A stretch of 56,152 nt of DNA from NCBI GenBank assembly GCA_023416135.1, contig JAEZIF010000072.1, positions 1 through 56,152 of the forward strand, given 5' to 3'. Below, piece after piece: positions 43,928-52,502 of the stretch. Numbering within the stretch: the stretch's first letter is position 1; each line of letters starts with the position of its first letter. The DNA comes from Pseudomonadota bacterium. Lineage in GTDB: Bacteria > Pseudomonadota > Alphaproteobacteria > Reyranellales > Reyranellaceae. Position numbers and translations under genes: made by a program. The notes under the pieces are model-generated. The model was not told where the DNA came from. It made no database searches and saw only the letters and a program-made list of their open reading frames with translations.

Positions 43928-44626
43928 GTGTCGCGCGCCCAACGTCTTCTCGACCTGATCCAGGTGCTGCGCCGCCATCGCCATCCGGTCAGCGGCGCCA
44001 CGCTCGCCGAGGCGACCGGCGTATCCCTGCGCACCCTCTATCGCGACATCGAGCTTTTGAAGGCCGAGGGCGCGCATATCGATGGCGAGGCGGGCGTGGG
44101 CTACGTGCTGCGGCCGGGCTTCATGCTGCCGCCGCTGATGTTCAGCGAGGAAGAGATCGAGGCGCTGGTGCTTGGCTCGCGCTGGGTGCACCAGCGCGCC
44201 GACCGCGCGCTCGCCGATGCCGCCGCCAACGTGCTGGCGAAGATCGGCGCCGTCCTGCCCAAGGACCTGCGCGAGACGCTGGACGAATCCGGCCTGCTGA
44301 TCGGGCCGGGCGATCCCATCGCCGCCGGCGATGCGCAACTGCCCAAGATCCGCCAGGCCATCCGCACCGAGCGCAAGATCGGCCTCAGCTACCGCGACAC
44401 CAACGGTGCCGACAGCAAGCGCACGATCTGGCCGTTTGCGCTCAGCTTCTTCGAGAAGGTGCGCGTGGTCGTGGCGTGGTGCGAGCTGCGCGAGGACTAC
44501 CGTCACTTCCGCACCGACCGCATCGTCGTCCTGAACATGACCGAGAAGCGCTATCCACGCCGCCGCCAGGCCATGCTGAAGGAATGGCGCGAGCGCGAAC
44601 TGACCAAGGAAGCCAGCGAGAGATGA
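43928..44626 (+). CDS. YafY-family WYL-domain transcriptional regulator
   Basis: 232-residue regulator with an N-terminal helix-turn-helix (RLLDLIQVLRRHRHPVSG, then LRTLYRDIELLKAEGA) and a WYL domain (residues about 135-215: IGLSYRDTNGADSKRTIWPF, CELREDYRHFRTDRI). The motif here is IGLSYRD/TIWPF rather than strict WYL. WYL domains bind ligands such as nucleotides. GAGGG precedes the GTG start. The 17-bp repeat sites in front of it and of the EVE gene are probably its operators. Confidence 0.88.
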   Translation: MSRAQRLLDLIQVLRRHRHPVSGATLAEATGVSLRTLYRDIELLKAEGAHIDGEAGVGYVLRPGFMLPPLMFSEEEIEALVLGSRWVHQRADRALADAAANVLAKIGAVLPKDLRETLDESGLLIGPGDPIAAGDAQLPKIRQAIRTERKIGLSYRDTNGADSKRTIWPFALSFFEKVRVVVAWCELREDYRHFRTDRIVVLNMTEKRYPRRRQAMLKEWRERELTKEASER

Positions 44627-44650
44627 CAGGGGCACCTCGTCCTGAGGCTG

Positions 44651-44667
44651 CTGACATAATCTGACAG
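44651..44667. promoter_or_regulatory. CTGACATAATCTGACAG, second putative WYL operator
   Basis: Matches 43889-43905 in 16 of 17 positions. It lies 44 bp before the ATG of the EVE-domain gene and 25 bp after the stop of the regulator gene. Confidence 0.65.
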
Positions 44668-44710
44668 CTGCCAGGCGTATCTTCCTCTCCCAACAGTCGA
44701 GGAGAACCCC

Positions 44711-45175
44711 ATGAGCAGGAACTGGCTGGCAGTCGCCTCCGCCGAGCACGTCGATATCGGGCGCAATGGGGGCTTCATGCAGGTCAACCAGGGAAAGGCG
44801 ACGCCTCTGCGTCGCATCCAGCCCGGCGACCGCATCGTCTACTACTCGCCCAACCGCACCTACACGCCGAGCCACGCCCAGCGCGGCAAGGATCGGCTGC
44901 AGGCCTTCACGGCCATCGGCACGGTGAAGCCAGGCAAGCCCTACCAGGCCGACATGGGCTTCGGCTTCAAGCCGTTCCGGCGTGAGGTTGCCTGGCACGA
45001 GGCTGAATCCATGCCGCTGCTTGCATTGCAGGCACAGCTCGCCTTCACCCAGGAGAAGAACTGGGGCTACCGGCTGCGCCAGGGCGTGATCGAGATCAGC
45101 GATGCCGACATGGCGCTGATCGCCGAGGCGATGTTCACGGCAGCCGCGGCAGAACCTCATCGGCTAGCAGCCTGA
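44711..45175 (+). CDS. EVE domain-containing protein (UPF0310-like)
   Basis: 154-residue EVE-domain protein related to PUA-like folds that bind modified bases. It opens with NWLAVASAEHVDIGRNGGFM, then GKATPLRRIQPGDRIVYYSP, and ends with KNWGYRLRQGVIEISDADM, as in UPF0310 members. AGGAGAACCCC precedes the ATG. It sits directly after the WYL regulator and shares its putative operator, so the pair may form a ligand-sensing unit. Its 3' end overlaps the convergent LLM gene by 41 bp. Confidence 0.87.
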   Translation: MSRNWLAVASAEHVDIGRNGGFMQVNQGKATPLRRIQPGDRIVYYSPNRTYTPSHAQRGKDRLQAFTAIGTVKPGKPYQADMGFGFKPFRREVAWHEAESMPLLALQAQLAFTQEKNWGYRLRQGVIEISDADMALIAEAMFTAAAAEPHRLAA

Positions 45176-46133
45176 AGGTGTCGCGGCTGAGCGGCGCGCA
45201 CATCAGGTAGTTGAGCCCGATCTCCTCCTCGAGGCGAGCGATTTGCTCGACCACCGAAGCCGGCGTGCCGTACAGGATCACGCTGTCGAGGTAGTGCTGC
45301 ACGGGTTCCTTGCCGTCGTAGGTCCGCTGCGCGTGCATGGTCTTCTGGCTGGCATGCTGCGGGCCGGCGTAGGAATCGACCAGCCATTGCGCGCCGCGGC
45401 GGGCGATGGCCTCGGCGTCGGCTTGGGTCGACGCCAGCGCCAGCAGCCGTGCCATCGGAATGTCGCGGCCCGAATCCTCGAAACCCGCTTCGGCGAGCTT
45501 GTCGCGATATCGCCGGCGCTTGGCGCCGAGCTCCTTCATCGAAGAGTGCGGATCCAACAGGATGGAAAAGCCGCGGCTCGCCGCCCAGTCTATGGCAGGC
45601 TCCGAGGTCGCCGCCATCCAGACCGGCGGATGCGGACGCTGCAGGGGCTTGGGCAACAGCTCGATGCCGTCGAAGGCGAAATGCTGGCCCTTGTAGGTGA
45701 GGCGTTCCTCGGTCCAGGCCTTCAGCACGATCTCGACGGCCTCGCGAAAACGGTCGGCGCTTTCCTCCGGCGGCACGCCGAAAGCATTGAATTCCGAACG
45801 GGCAAACCCACGACCAGCGCCCCAGTTGACGCGCCCGCCCGACAGCAGGTCGAGCAGGGCGACCTCCTCGGCGAGCCGCAGCGGATGATAGAGCGCCGCG
45901 AGCGACACCGCCGTGCCGATGCGCAGCCGCTTGGTGCGCGCGGCGGCCAGCACGCCCACCATGTGGACCGAGGGGCAGACGCTGTAGGTCGTGAAGTGAT
46001 GCTCGGCCAGCCACACCGCATCGAAACCGGTGCGGTCCATGATCTCGATGCGCTCGAGGGCGCGTGCGTAAACCTCTTCAAGAGGCCCGTGCCGGCCGGG
46101 CCAGCTGAAGAATTGCAGAACTCCCAGTTTCAT
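45135..46133 (-). CDS. LLM-class (luciferase-like) flavin-dependent monooxygenase
   Basis: 332-residue luciferase-fold oxidoreductase using F420 or FMNH2. Motifs: MDRTGFDAVWLAEHHFT near residue 32, LRIGTAVSLAALYHPLRLAE, GGRVNWGAGRGF, and a C-terminal barrel end QIARLEEEIGLNYL. The ATG overlaps the stop of the upstream Bug receptor (ATGA), so both come from one transcript. Together with the ABC genes upstream this suggests uptake and oxidation of an organic compound; the substrate is unknown. Confidence 0.88.
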   Translation of the reverse strand: MKLGVLQFFSWPGRHGPLEEVYARALERIEIMDRTGFDAVWLAEHHFTTYSVCPSVHMVGVLAAARTKRLRIGTAVSLAALYHPLRLAEEVALLDLLSGGRVNWGAGRGFARSEFNAFGVPPEESADRFREAVEIVLKAWTEERLTYKGQHFAFDGIELLPKPLQRPHPPVWMAATSEPAIDWAASRGFSILLDPHSSMKELGAKRRRYRDKLAEAGFEDSGRDIPMARLLALASTQADAEAIARRGAQWLVDSYAGPQHASQKTMHAQRTYDGKEPVQHYLDSVILYGTPASVVEQIARLEEEIGLNYLMCAPLSRDTFRLLADEVLPRLP

Positions 46134-47112
46134 TCGGCCTTGATCCCCGCTTCCTTGACGATGGGCCACCACTTCTCGATCTCGGCCTTCTGCCAGGCGC
46201 CGAGCGCCTGCGGCGTGAGCTGGTCGGCGGGCGGGATGTCCTGACCAAGGGCGGCGAGCTTCTCCTTCGTGCCCGGCTCGGCCAGGGACTTCACGACGGC
46301 GGCGTTCAATCTGGCGATGATGTCGGGTGAAGTGCCCTTTGGCGCCCACAGGCCATGCCACACCGAGACGTGCAGGCCGGACAGGCCCGCTTCGTCGACG
46401 GTCGGCACCTCGGGCGCCGAGGCCAGGCGCTGCTTGGCCGTAACGGCAAAAGCCCTGATGGTGCCGGCGCGCAGTTGCGGCAGCACGTTCGAGGCCTGGT
46501 CGATCATGATGTCGATCTGGCCAGCCAGAAGATCGCGCATTGCCGGCGCGGTGCCGCGATAGGGCACGAACTGGAAGCGCGTGCCGGTCAGCTTCCGGAA
46601 GAAGATGCCGGAGATGTGCGGCGGGCTGCCGACGCCGCCGGTGCCGGCCGTCGCCTTGTCGGGATTTGCCTTCAGCCAGGTGATCAGGCCCTTCATGTCG
46701 CTGGCCGGCAGGTCCTTGCGGCTCACGACCAGCAGCGGACCGGTGACGATCATGGCGACCGGCGCGAAGTCGGTCAGCAGGTCGTACTGCAGGGAGTAGG
46801 TGGCGCCGTTCAGCACGTAGTGGCTCCACTGGCCGATGCCGAGCGTATGGCCGTCGGCAGTAGCGCGCGCGACCCTGCCGACGCCGATCGAGCCGCCGGC
46901 GCCGGCCACGTTGTCGACCAGCACCGCGCCGCCGAGATTGGCGGTCATGCGCTCGGCCATCACGCGCGCGACGGCATCGGTCGACCGCCGGCCGAGGCCG
47001 GGACGATCATGGTGACGGGACGCGAAGGGTATGGTTGTGCGGTGGCCGGATATGCCGCGAACAATGCGGCGACGCTCGCGGCCCTCAAAAGCCATCGACG
47101 CGGCGAGTTCAT
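46130..47112 (-). pseudogene. Bug-family TTT substrate-binding protein, frameshifted
   Basis: Periplasmic Bug/TctC receptor. From ATG 47112 (GGAGGAAGCA upstream) come a signal peptide (RAASVAALFAAYPATAQ) and YPSRPVTMIVPASAGG, then the frame is lost near 46986. The rest (STDAVARVMAERM, DNVAGAGGSIGVGR, FVPYRGTAPAMRDLL) is in the next frame and complete to the stop at 46130. One base is missing after AGG. With it, the protein would be about 327 residues and normal. It may be assembly error. It lies 41 bp downstream of the permease gene and overlaps the LLM gene. Confidence 0.8.
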
Positions 47113-47153
47113 TGCTTCCTCCGGCCGCGAGTAGAGCATGTTGGCAAGACAGT

Positions 47154-48116
47154 TCAAACATTCCTCCGCGACTGCCGCTCCCTGAGCCGCGTCAATTGCT
47201 GGTCGGCGATGACGCCCATCAGGATCACCCCTCCCATCACTGCGAAGTTGAGCGAGCTCGGGATGCCGAGCAGGTTCACCAGATTCTGCAGGATCTGCAG
47301 CAGGATGGCGCCCAGCACGATGCCGAGGATCGAGCCCTCGCCGCCGCGCAGCGAGCAACCGCCCAGCACGGCAGCGGCGATGCCGTAGAGTTCGTAGAAA
47401 TTGCCGTGGCTCGCCGGCGAGATCGAGCGTGTGTACATCGCCAGATAGATCGCCGACAGGCCGGCGAGACCACCGCTGATGATGTAGGCCGCCGCCACCA
47501 CGCGCTCGGTCCGGATGCCCGAATACCGCGCCGCCTCCTCGTTCTTGCCGACGGCGAACAGGTAGCGGCCGAATACCGAGCGGTGCAGCACCAGCGCCAT
47601 CACCGCGGCCACCACCAGGAACATGATGAACGAATGCGGCACGCCCAGCGTCCGTCCGGCGGCCAGCCATTCGAGCGTCGGGAAGGACTGACCGTACTCG
47701 AAGCCTGCGGTACCGTCGTTGGTGTAGTAGCGGGCGACGCCGCGATAGATCAGCAGGCCGCACAAGGTGACGATGAAGGGCTGCAGGGGCAGGCGGGTGA
47801 TGAGAAAGCCGTGCACCGTTCCCAGCACGACGCCGCCCAGCACCACCACGACGGTGGCCAGCCACCAGCTCACCTGCCAGCCGACCAGCAGGTCGATGTA
47901 GACGACGCCCAGCAGGGCGAACACCGAGCCGACCGAGAGATCGATGCCGCCAGTGATGATGACGATGCCGGCGCCGAGCGAGAACAGGCCGAACAGGCCT
48001 ATCAGGTTCGCCGTGTTGCCGAGATTGATCGGCGACAGGAAGCGCGGGTTCAGGACGGAGACGACAAATCCGACCACGAGGATCAGCACGAGCAGTCCGA
48101 GGTCTTTCTTCAGCAT
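47154..48116 (-). CDS. Sugar-type ABC transporter permease (RbsC-like)
   Basis: 320-residue multi-helix permease of the ribose/xylose family (BPD_transp_2). About nine hydrophobic segments, including LGLLVLILVVGFVVSVL at the start; the conserved IITGGIDLSVGSVFAL near residue 55 and the GGLAGLSAIYLAMYTRS and AAVLGGCSLRGGEGSI loops are diagnostic. Its ATG overlaps the ATPase stop (TGATG). Only one permease is present, so it presumably forms a homodimer. Confidence 0.9.
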   Translation of the reverse strand: MLKKDLGLLVLILVVGFVVSVLNPRFLSPINLGNTANLIGLFGLFSLGAGIVIITGGIDLSVGSVFALLGVVYIDLLVGWQVSWWLATVVVVLGGVVLGTVHGFLITRLPLQPFIVTLCGLLIYRGVARYYTNDGTAGFEYGQSFPTLEWLAAGRTLGVPHSFIMFLVVAAVMALVLHRSVFGRYLFAVGKNEEAARYSGIRTERVVAAAYIISGGLAGLSAIYLAMYTRSISPASHGNFYELYGIAAAVLGGCSLRGGEGSILGIVLGAILLQILQNLVNLLGIPSSLNFAVMGGVILMGVIADQQLTRLRERQSRRNV

Positions 48117-49638
48117 CAGACAGCCTTCGCTTCCTGCAGGTCGCGCCGTCCCACGGCCAGACGCATGACGTTCTCCTCGCTGAACTCGGCGCGCTCCAAA
48201 AAGCCCACGATCCGGCCGTCGCGCATGACCAGGATGCGGTCGCTGACGCCCACCACCTCCTCCATGTCGCTCGAGATCATGAGGACGGCGACGTCGGCAT
48301 CGGCCAGGCCGCGCATCAGCTTGTAGATCTCCGACTTCGAGCCGACGTCGATGCCGCGCGTCGGCTCGTCGAAGATCACGATCCGCGGCGTCATCGACAG
48401 CCACTTGGCCAGGACGACCTTCTGCTGGTTGCCGCCCGACAACGTGCCGACCAGCGCGTCGATCGAGGCCGTCCTGATGTCGAGCGCGGTACGGCGCTCA
48501 TCGGCATTGCGGCGCTCTGCGCCGCTGCGGACGATCAGGCTCGTGGCGAAGGCTCTGAGATTGGCCAGGGAGACGTTCTCCTTGACCGAGAAGTCGAGCA
48601 CCAGGCCGGACCGCTTGCGGTCCTCGGGCACCAGGAAGATGCCGTGGTCGATGGCGTCGCGCGGTGTCCGGATGACGATCCGACGGTGTCGAGAGACAGC
48701 GCGCCGGCTATCGGCCGGTCGATGCCGAAGAGGACGCGTGCGAGCTCGGTGCGGCCGGCGCCCACCAGCCCTGCCATGCCCAGGATCTCGCCGGCGCGCA
48801 GGGCGAGGTCGATGGCGTGCCCAGGATGCGCCGGTGTCCTGAGGCCCGCGATCTCGAGCACCGCCTCGCCCGGCGCGCGCTCGGCCGGAACATGCAAGGA
48901 CTTCAGGTCGCGGCCGATCATCATGCGGATCATGGCGTCGTGGTCGATCTCGCCCCTCACCAGCTCGCCGACGACGGCGCCGTCGCGCAACACCACGACG
49001 CGGTCGGCGCAGTGCTCGACCTCGACCAGCCGATGCGAGATGAAGATCACGGCGACGCCGCCTGTCCTGAGCTCGCCGATCACCTTCAAGAGCCGCGCCG
49101 TCTCGGAGGCGGTGAGGCTCGACGTCGGCTCGTCCATGATCACGACGCGCGCCTCCAGCGACAATGCCTTGGCGATCTCGACGAGCTGGCGCTGGGCGAG
49201 CGACAGGTTGGCGACCGGCGTGTGGGCCTCGAAGTCGACGCCGAGCCGCTGCAGCAATGGCGTCACCCGAGCTTCGAGGGCCGCCCGGTCGATCAGCCTG
49301 AGCGGCCGGGCGAAGACCGGCTCGCGACCGATCATGACGTTGGCCGCCACGTCGAGATTGTCGAACAGGTTGAGCTCCTGGTGCACGAAGGCGATGCCCG
49401 CCGCCATGGAACCGGCGACGGTGAGCGCGCGGTGCTCGACGCCGTCGATGCGGATCGCGCCGTCGCTCGGCTCGACGACGCCGCCCAGGATCTTCATCAG
49501 GGTCGACTTGCCCGCACCATTCTCGCCGATCAGCGCCACGACCTCGCCGCGCGCGACCTTGAGACTCACGCGATCGAGCGCCTTCACGCCGGGATAGGTC
49601 TTGCTGACCGAGGCGAGTTCGAGGAGCGGCGGGGTCAC
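48116..49638 (-). pseudogene. Sugar ABC transporter ATPase (RbsA-like, two domains), frameshifted
   Basis: Duplicated ATPase of the RbsA type. First domain: Walker A GENGAGKST, then LSLAQRQLVEIAKAL and Walker B VVIMDEPTSSL. After about 320 codons the frame is lost near 48688. The second domain resumes as VPEDRKRSGLVLDFS, LSGGNQQKVVLAKWL and IVIFDEPTRGID to the stop at 48116. One missing base explains it. The start is unsure: GTG 49638 avoids the repeat element, while ATG 49686 has GAGGAG in front but would encode part of that repeat. Likely functional if the base is an assembly error. Confidence 0.78.
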
Positions 49639-49656
49639 GGAACTCAGTCTAGTCTC

Positions 49657-49772
49657 GCCGGACCGCGGGCCTCCAGGCCCGCTCATGAGTCAAGCTCCTC
49701 TCCCCCCGCGAGGGGGAGAGGAGCATGACGAAGAGCAGAAGCATGAGCGGGCCTGGAGTCCCGCGGTCCGGC
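49657..49772. repeat. Inverted REP-like pair flanking a 13-bp stem hairpin
   Basis: A 31-bp sequence at 49657-49687 is repeated inverted at 49742-49772 with one mismatch. Each arm contains its own small hairpin (GCGGGCC-TCCA-GGCCCGC in the left arm) followed by GCTCATG. Between them is a perfect 13-bp stem (49694-49706 with 49712-49724, loop CGCGA). The block lies between the binding-protein and ATPase genes and could stabilise the upstream mRNA or reduce read-through. Confidence 0.75.
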
Positions 49773-49778
49773 AAGCCC

Positions 49779-50732
49779 CTACTTCTTCCCCTGCCGTTCC
49801 TTCAGCGTCGTCCAGAAGCCATCGACGTTGCTCTTGTCGATGATCTGGGTGGGCACGATGATCAGCTTGTTGGCCGGCACGACGGACTTGTCGCCTTCGA
49901 GGTACTTGGCCATGAGCTTCATGCCCTGGTGGCCCCATTCATAGGGCTGCTGCACGACGGTGCCGACGATCGTGCCGTCCTTCACGCCGCCGAGCGTGAT
50001 CGGGTCCTCGTCGAAGCCGATGATCGTCACCTTGCCGATCTTGCCGGCGTCCTTCAGCGCCTCGTAGATGCGCGGCGTGTTGTAGGAGTAGAAGCCGACC
50101 ATGCAGTTGATCTCCGGCCGCGCGGTGATCGTGTCCTCGACGTTGCGCTTGGCGCGGGTTTGGTCGATGTCGTCGGCGCGCACGTCGACGAGCTCGATCT
50201 TCGAGCCCTTGATGGCCTCCTTCACCCCCTCGATGCGCTCGCGCGCATTGTCCGCACCCGGCAGGCCGACGAAGCCCATGCACTTGCCGCCGTTGGACAA
50301 GGCCTTCAGCATCAGCTGGCCGGCCTGCTTGCCGGCATCGGTGTTGGACGAGCCGATATAGGCCACGCGCTTGCTGTTGGGCGCGTCACTGTCGGTGGTG
50401 AACAGGGCAACCTGTCCACCGACGCGGTTCAGCGCATCGCCCATGGTCTTGGGGTCGACCGCGCTCACCATGATGCCGGCGACGCCGGCGGCGACGAGGT
50501 CGTCCATGATGCGCGTCTGGATGGCCGCCGACGCCTGCTCGGGATACTTGAACACCAGCGTGTAGTTCGGGAGCTCGGTCTGCGCCTTTTTCACGCCGGC
50601 TTCGGCCGCCTTCCAGAAATCGGAAGCGCCGTTGACGACGAAGGCCAGGGTCTTCTTGTTCTGCGATTGAGTGGTGCCGGCAAGGCCCAGCAGAGCGGCG
50701 GTGACGGCAGCGGTAGCGAAAAGCTTGTTCAC
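49779..50732 (-). CDS. Sugar-type ABC transporter substrate-binding protein
   Basis: 317-residue periplasmic binding protein of the RbsB type. Signal peptide MNKLFATAAVTAALLGLAGT, then TLAFVVNGASDFWKAAEAGV, the second-lobe VDPKTMGDALNRVGGQVAL, TDSDAPNSKRVAYIGSSN and TIIGFDEDPITLGGVKDG. The ligand may be a sugar or another polyol-like compound. The start is the GTG at 50732, with GGGAGGACGATC upstream. First gene of the ABC-Bug-LLM operon. Confidence 0.92.
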   Translation of the reverse strand: MNKLFATAAVTAALLGLAGTTQSQNKKTLAFVVNGASDFWKAAEAGVKKAQTELPNYTLVFKYPEQASAAIQTRIMDDLVAAGVAGIMVSAVDPKTMGDALNRVGGQVALFTTDSDAPNSKRVAYIGSSNTDAGKQAGQLMLKALSNGGKCMGFVGLPGADNARERIEGVKEAIKGSKIELVDVRADDIDQTRAKRNVEDTITARPEINCMVGFYSYNTPRIYEALKDAGKIGKVTIIGFDEDPITLGGVKDGTIVGTVVQQPYEWGHQGMKLMAKYLEGDKSVVPANKLIIVPTQIIDKSNVDGFWTTLKERQGKK

Positions 50733-51101
50733 GATCGTCCTCCCTCTCTCTGTCTCTTGAGCGCGACGCGATCGTTCGACCGATTTGAAATCGATGGACC
50801 GATCAAATCGTCATCGGCGAGCTTTTCGGACACCGGGGAGACCGTCAACCCGCCGGCAGAGGAGGGTAGATATGCAGACGAAGACTTCACTACAGCTGAT
50901 AGTATAGCCCGCGCAGAGGCCGACAGCTCCCGCTGGGCACGCAGCAGCGCGCCGAAGAAGCTCGTATAGGCAACGACGAGAAAGGCCACCACCGACGCCA
51001 GCAGCCAGGCTGAAAGAGGGATGGCCATGAAAATCGATCGTGCGGGCGCATACTCCCTTCAGGGAACAGCGGTAACGCCTCGATCCTATCCGGGATGATT
51101 G
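50733..51101. other. Intergenic region upstream of the ABC operon
   Basis: 369 bp. A minus-strand frame at 50729-51028 (99 codons) starts with a membrane-helix-like MAIPLSAWLLASVVAFLVVA, and its stop overlaps the GTG of the binding-protein gene. It has no ribosome site, and its second half has low-quality composition. It may be a small membrane protein or chance. The region must also hold the operon promoter, which I cannot place with confidence. Confidence 0.4.
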
Positions 51102-52424
51102 CTAGGCCAAAGCGTCGTCCAGCGCGCTGCCCAGACGGTCGACGATCTCGCCGATCTGAGCTTCAGTCACGATGAAGGGCGGCGCCAGCAGGACATGGTC
51201 GCCTGTCGTACCATCGATCGTGCCGCCCATGGGATAGACCATCAGGCCGCGTGCCATGGCGGCCTTCTTGACCTTGGCATGGAGCTTTCTCGCCGGATCG
51301 AAGGGCGTCTTGGTCGAACGCTCCTCGACGAGCTCGATCGCCTGGAACAGGCCACGGCCGCGGATGTCGCCGACATGCGGATGGTTGCCGAAGCGCTCGC
51401 TGAGCCTTCGGTGCAGCAGCGCGCCTTGGGTGCGCACGTTGGCCAGGAGGTTGTCGCGCCGGATCGTCTCCTGCACGGCAAGGCCCGCGGCACACGCCAT
51501 GGGGTGGCCCATGTAGGTATGGCCGTGCTGGAAGAAGCCGCTGCCCTTAGCGAAGGAATCGTAGATGTGCCGGCCGAGCAGCACGGCGCCGATCGGCTGG
51601 TAGCCCCCGCCCAGGCCCTTGGCGATGGTCATCAGGTCGGGCGCGATGCCATCCTGCTCGCAGGCATGCAGCGTGCCGGTGCGGCCCATGCCGCACATCA
51701 CCTCGTCGAGGATCAAGAGCACGCCGTGACGGTCACAGATCTCGCGGATCCGCTTGAAGTAGCCCGGCGCCGGCGGCACGGCGCCCGCCGTTGCCCCGAC
51801 CACGGTCTCGGCGACGAAAGCCATCACCGTGCCTTCGCCCATTTCCAGGATCTTGGCCTCGAGCTCATCGGCGGCGCGACGTCCGTATTCTTCTTCGCTC
51901 TCGCCCCGCTCCTGGAAGCGGTAGGCGAAGCAGGGCGCGATGTGATGCGTTTCAATGAGCAGCGGCGAGAAGGGCGCGCGGCGCCATTCGTTGCCGCCGG
52001 CGGCCAGCGCGCCCAGCGTGTTGCCGTGATAGCTCTGGCGGCGGGCGATGACATGCCGGCGCCTGGCCTCGCCGCGCTCGATGAAGTACTGCCGCGCCAT
52101 TTTCAGCGCCGCCTCGATCGCCTCGGAGCCGCCGCTCACCAGGTAGGCGTGGCTTATGCCTCGCGGGGCGTCGGCGATCAACCGGTCGCCGAGCCTTTCG
52201 GCGACCTCGGTGGTGAAGAAGCCGGTATGGGCATAGGCGAGCTTGTCGAGCTGCTCGTGCAAGGCTGCGGTCACGGCGGGATGGCCGTGACCGAGGCAGG
52301 ACACCGCGGCGCCGCCCGAGGCATCGATATAGCGCTTGCCCGCGGTGTCGACGATCTCGATGCCGCTGCCGCCCGCGGCGACGGGAAGGGTGCCGGCGAT
52401 CTGGCGATGAAGGATGTGTGTCAT
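51102..52424 (-). CDS. Class III aminotransferase (PLP-dependent)
   Basis: 440-residue class III aminotransferase. The PLP lysine is K269 in DLMTIAKGLGGGYQPIG and the cofactor aspartate is D240 in LLILDEVMCGMGRTG. Other marks are YLVSGGSEAIEAALKMARQY and SYHGNTLGAL. It acts on an omega-amino group; the acceptor is not known. Last gene of an operon with the RpiR regulator and an amino-acid binding protein, suggesting uptake and transamination of an amine or amino acid. A REP-like hairpin lies just upstream (52440-52457). Confidence 0.92.
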   Translation of the reverse strand: MTHILHRQIAGTLPVAAGGSGIEIVDTAGKRYIDASGGAAVSCLGHGHPAVTAALHEQLDKLAYAHTGFFTTEVAERLGDRLIADAPRGISHAYLVSGGSEAIEAALKMARQYFIERGEARRRHVIARRQSYHGNTLGALAAGGNEWRRAPFSPLLIETHHIAPCFAYRFQERGESEEEYGRRAADELEAKILEMGEGTVMAFVAETVVGATAGAVPPAPGYFKRIREICDRHGVLLILDEVMCGMGRTGTLHACEQDGIAPDLMTIAKGLGGGYQPIGAVLLGRHIYDSFAKGSGFFQHGHTYMGHPMACAAGLAVQETIRRDNLLANVRTQGALLHRRLSERFGNHPHVGDIRGRGLFQAIELVEERSTKTPFDPARKLHAKVKKAAMARGLMVYPMGGTIDGTTGDHVLLAPPFIVTEAQIGEIVDRLGSALDDALA

Positions 52425-52428
52425 GTCC

Positions 52429-52462
52429 TTGCCGGGAGGGCGGCACTCCAGTGCCGCTCATG
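52429..52462. repeat. REP-like hairpin related to 49657-49772
   Basis: GCGGCAC-TCCA-GTGCCGC (52440-52457) is a 7-bp stem with the same TCCA loop and the same CTCATG tail as the repeat arms at 49657 and 49742, and TTGCCGG in front. It is a third member of that intergenic family, placed between the RpiR and aminotransferase genes. Confidence 0.65.
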
Positions 52463-52502
52463 GGATGTTGGATGAATGAGAAAGCGTCCTTCGAGGGACA
52501 TC

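Noticed and set aside
50729..51028. Small membrane protein gene upstream of the ABC operon
   Set aside because: No ribosome site and poor composition in its second half; kept only as a comment on the intergenic region.
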